Assembly (NCBI RefSeq): GCF_005771565.1
Contig: NZ_VAWA01000006.1
Coordinates: 72,151 to 136,150, forward strand
Reading direction: 5' to 3'
DNA: 64,000 nucleotides
Source: Nesterenkonia sphaerica
Lineage (GTDB): Bacteria; Actinomycetota; Actinomycetes; Actinomycetales; Micrococcaceae
Under the pieces are notes generated by a model. It saw only the letters and a program-made list of their open reading frames with translations, did no database searches and was not told the origin of the DNA. The translations under genes were made by a program, and so were the position numbers. Below are positions 63,920 through 64,000 of the stretch, one piece after another (position 1 is the first letter of the stretch; each line of letters begins with the position of its first letter).

Positions 63920-64000
63920 TGATGCCTCTCGCTTGCCATGGACTGTGCTCTCAGTCTTCCTGATCAGCGGAAACTTCGCATGATTGCGCAGTCACCCTGA

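Overview
The window is high-GC, densely packed actinobacterial chromosome, most likely from a member of the Micrococcaceae; Nesterenkonia or a close relative is a guess based on gene content and many acidic proteins. Support for Actinobacteria comes from mycothiol S-conjugate amidase, a BioQ/BioYMN biotin-uptake locus, an actinobacterial-type PhoH2, DUF4245, DUF4307 and DUF501 proteins, and many GTG/TTG starts. Several genes have a -10-like hexamer 6-8 nt before the start codon, which suggests leaderless mRNAs. There is no rRNA, CRISPR array, prophage or insertion sequence. One unusual tRNA is present.

Layout. 1-5.7 kb: an LCP cell-wall ligase (cut by the window edge), purE-purK, a cytoplasmic subtilisin-like protease paired with a small propeptide-like protein, and glpX. 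5.8-9.0 kb: DUF4245, carbonic anhydrase, prepilin peptidase, galE and a Nudix hydrolase. 9.0-17.7 kb: a leucine/isovalerate catabolic cluster (lyase, hydratase, acyl-CoA dehydrogenase, biotin-dependent carboxylase subunits, TetR regulator, acyl-CoA synthetase) matching the M. tuberculosis Rv2498c-Rv2506 gene set. 17.7-29.2 kb: fumC, rhomboid, phoH2, cis-prenyltransferase, trhA, DUF255, a DUF559-type nuclease gene bracketed by palindromes, a small membrane protein, mca, DUF4307 and greA. Apart from the rhomboid and DUF559 genes, this follows the M. tuberculosis Rv1080c-Rv1100 order.

29.2-35.8 kb: ilvA, an AI-2E family exporter, a BI-1 family protein, the biotin ECF transporter bioNMY and its regulator bioQ, then a class-I-shaped tRNA with anticodon UAA. 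35.9-43.2 kb: ndh, a secreted subtilase with an acidic insert, ppx, DUF501, ftsB, eno and mazG. 43.2-49.2 kb: nucleoside salvage (adenosine deaminase, thymidine phosphorylase, cytidine deaminase), DedA, an M20 amidohydrolase and manC. 49.4-52.9 kb: the sdhCDAB operon. 53-64 kb: BrkB, trpS, a lipoprotein, an NSAR/OSBS-type enolase-superfamily enzyme with a stand-alone Lrp sensor domain, exonuclease III, small membrane proteins, an MFS exporter and a MacB-like ABC transporter.

How the genes connect: biotin uptake (bioNMY) would supply the biotinylated carboxylase of the leucine cluster. The acetyl-CoA and acetoacetate it yields enter the TCA cycle, represented here by fumC and sdhCDAB, with ndh for respiration. 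The most interesting signals are (1) a DUF559/AbiEi-like gene flanked by two homologous palindromic elements and inserted into an otherwise conserved gene pair; (2) a cytosolic protease with a stand-alone propeptide-like partner; (3) a promoter-terminator leader before greA; (4) divergent, near-leaderless gene pairs sharing one symmetric -10 element; and (5) the UAA tRNA lacking a long variable arm.
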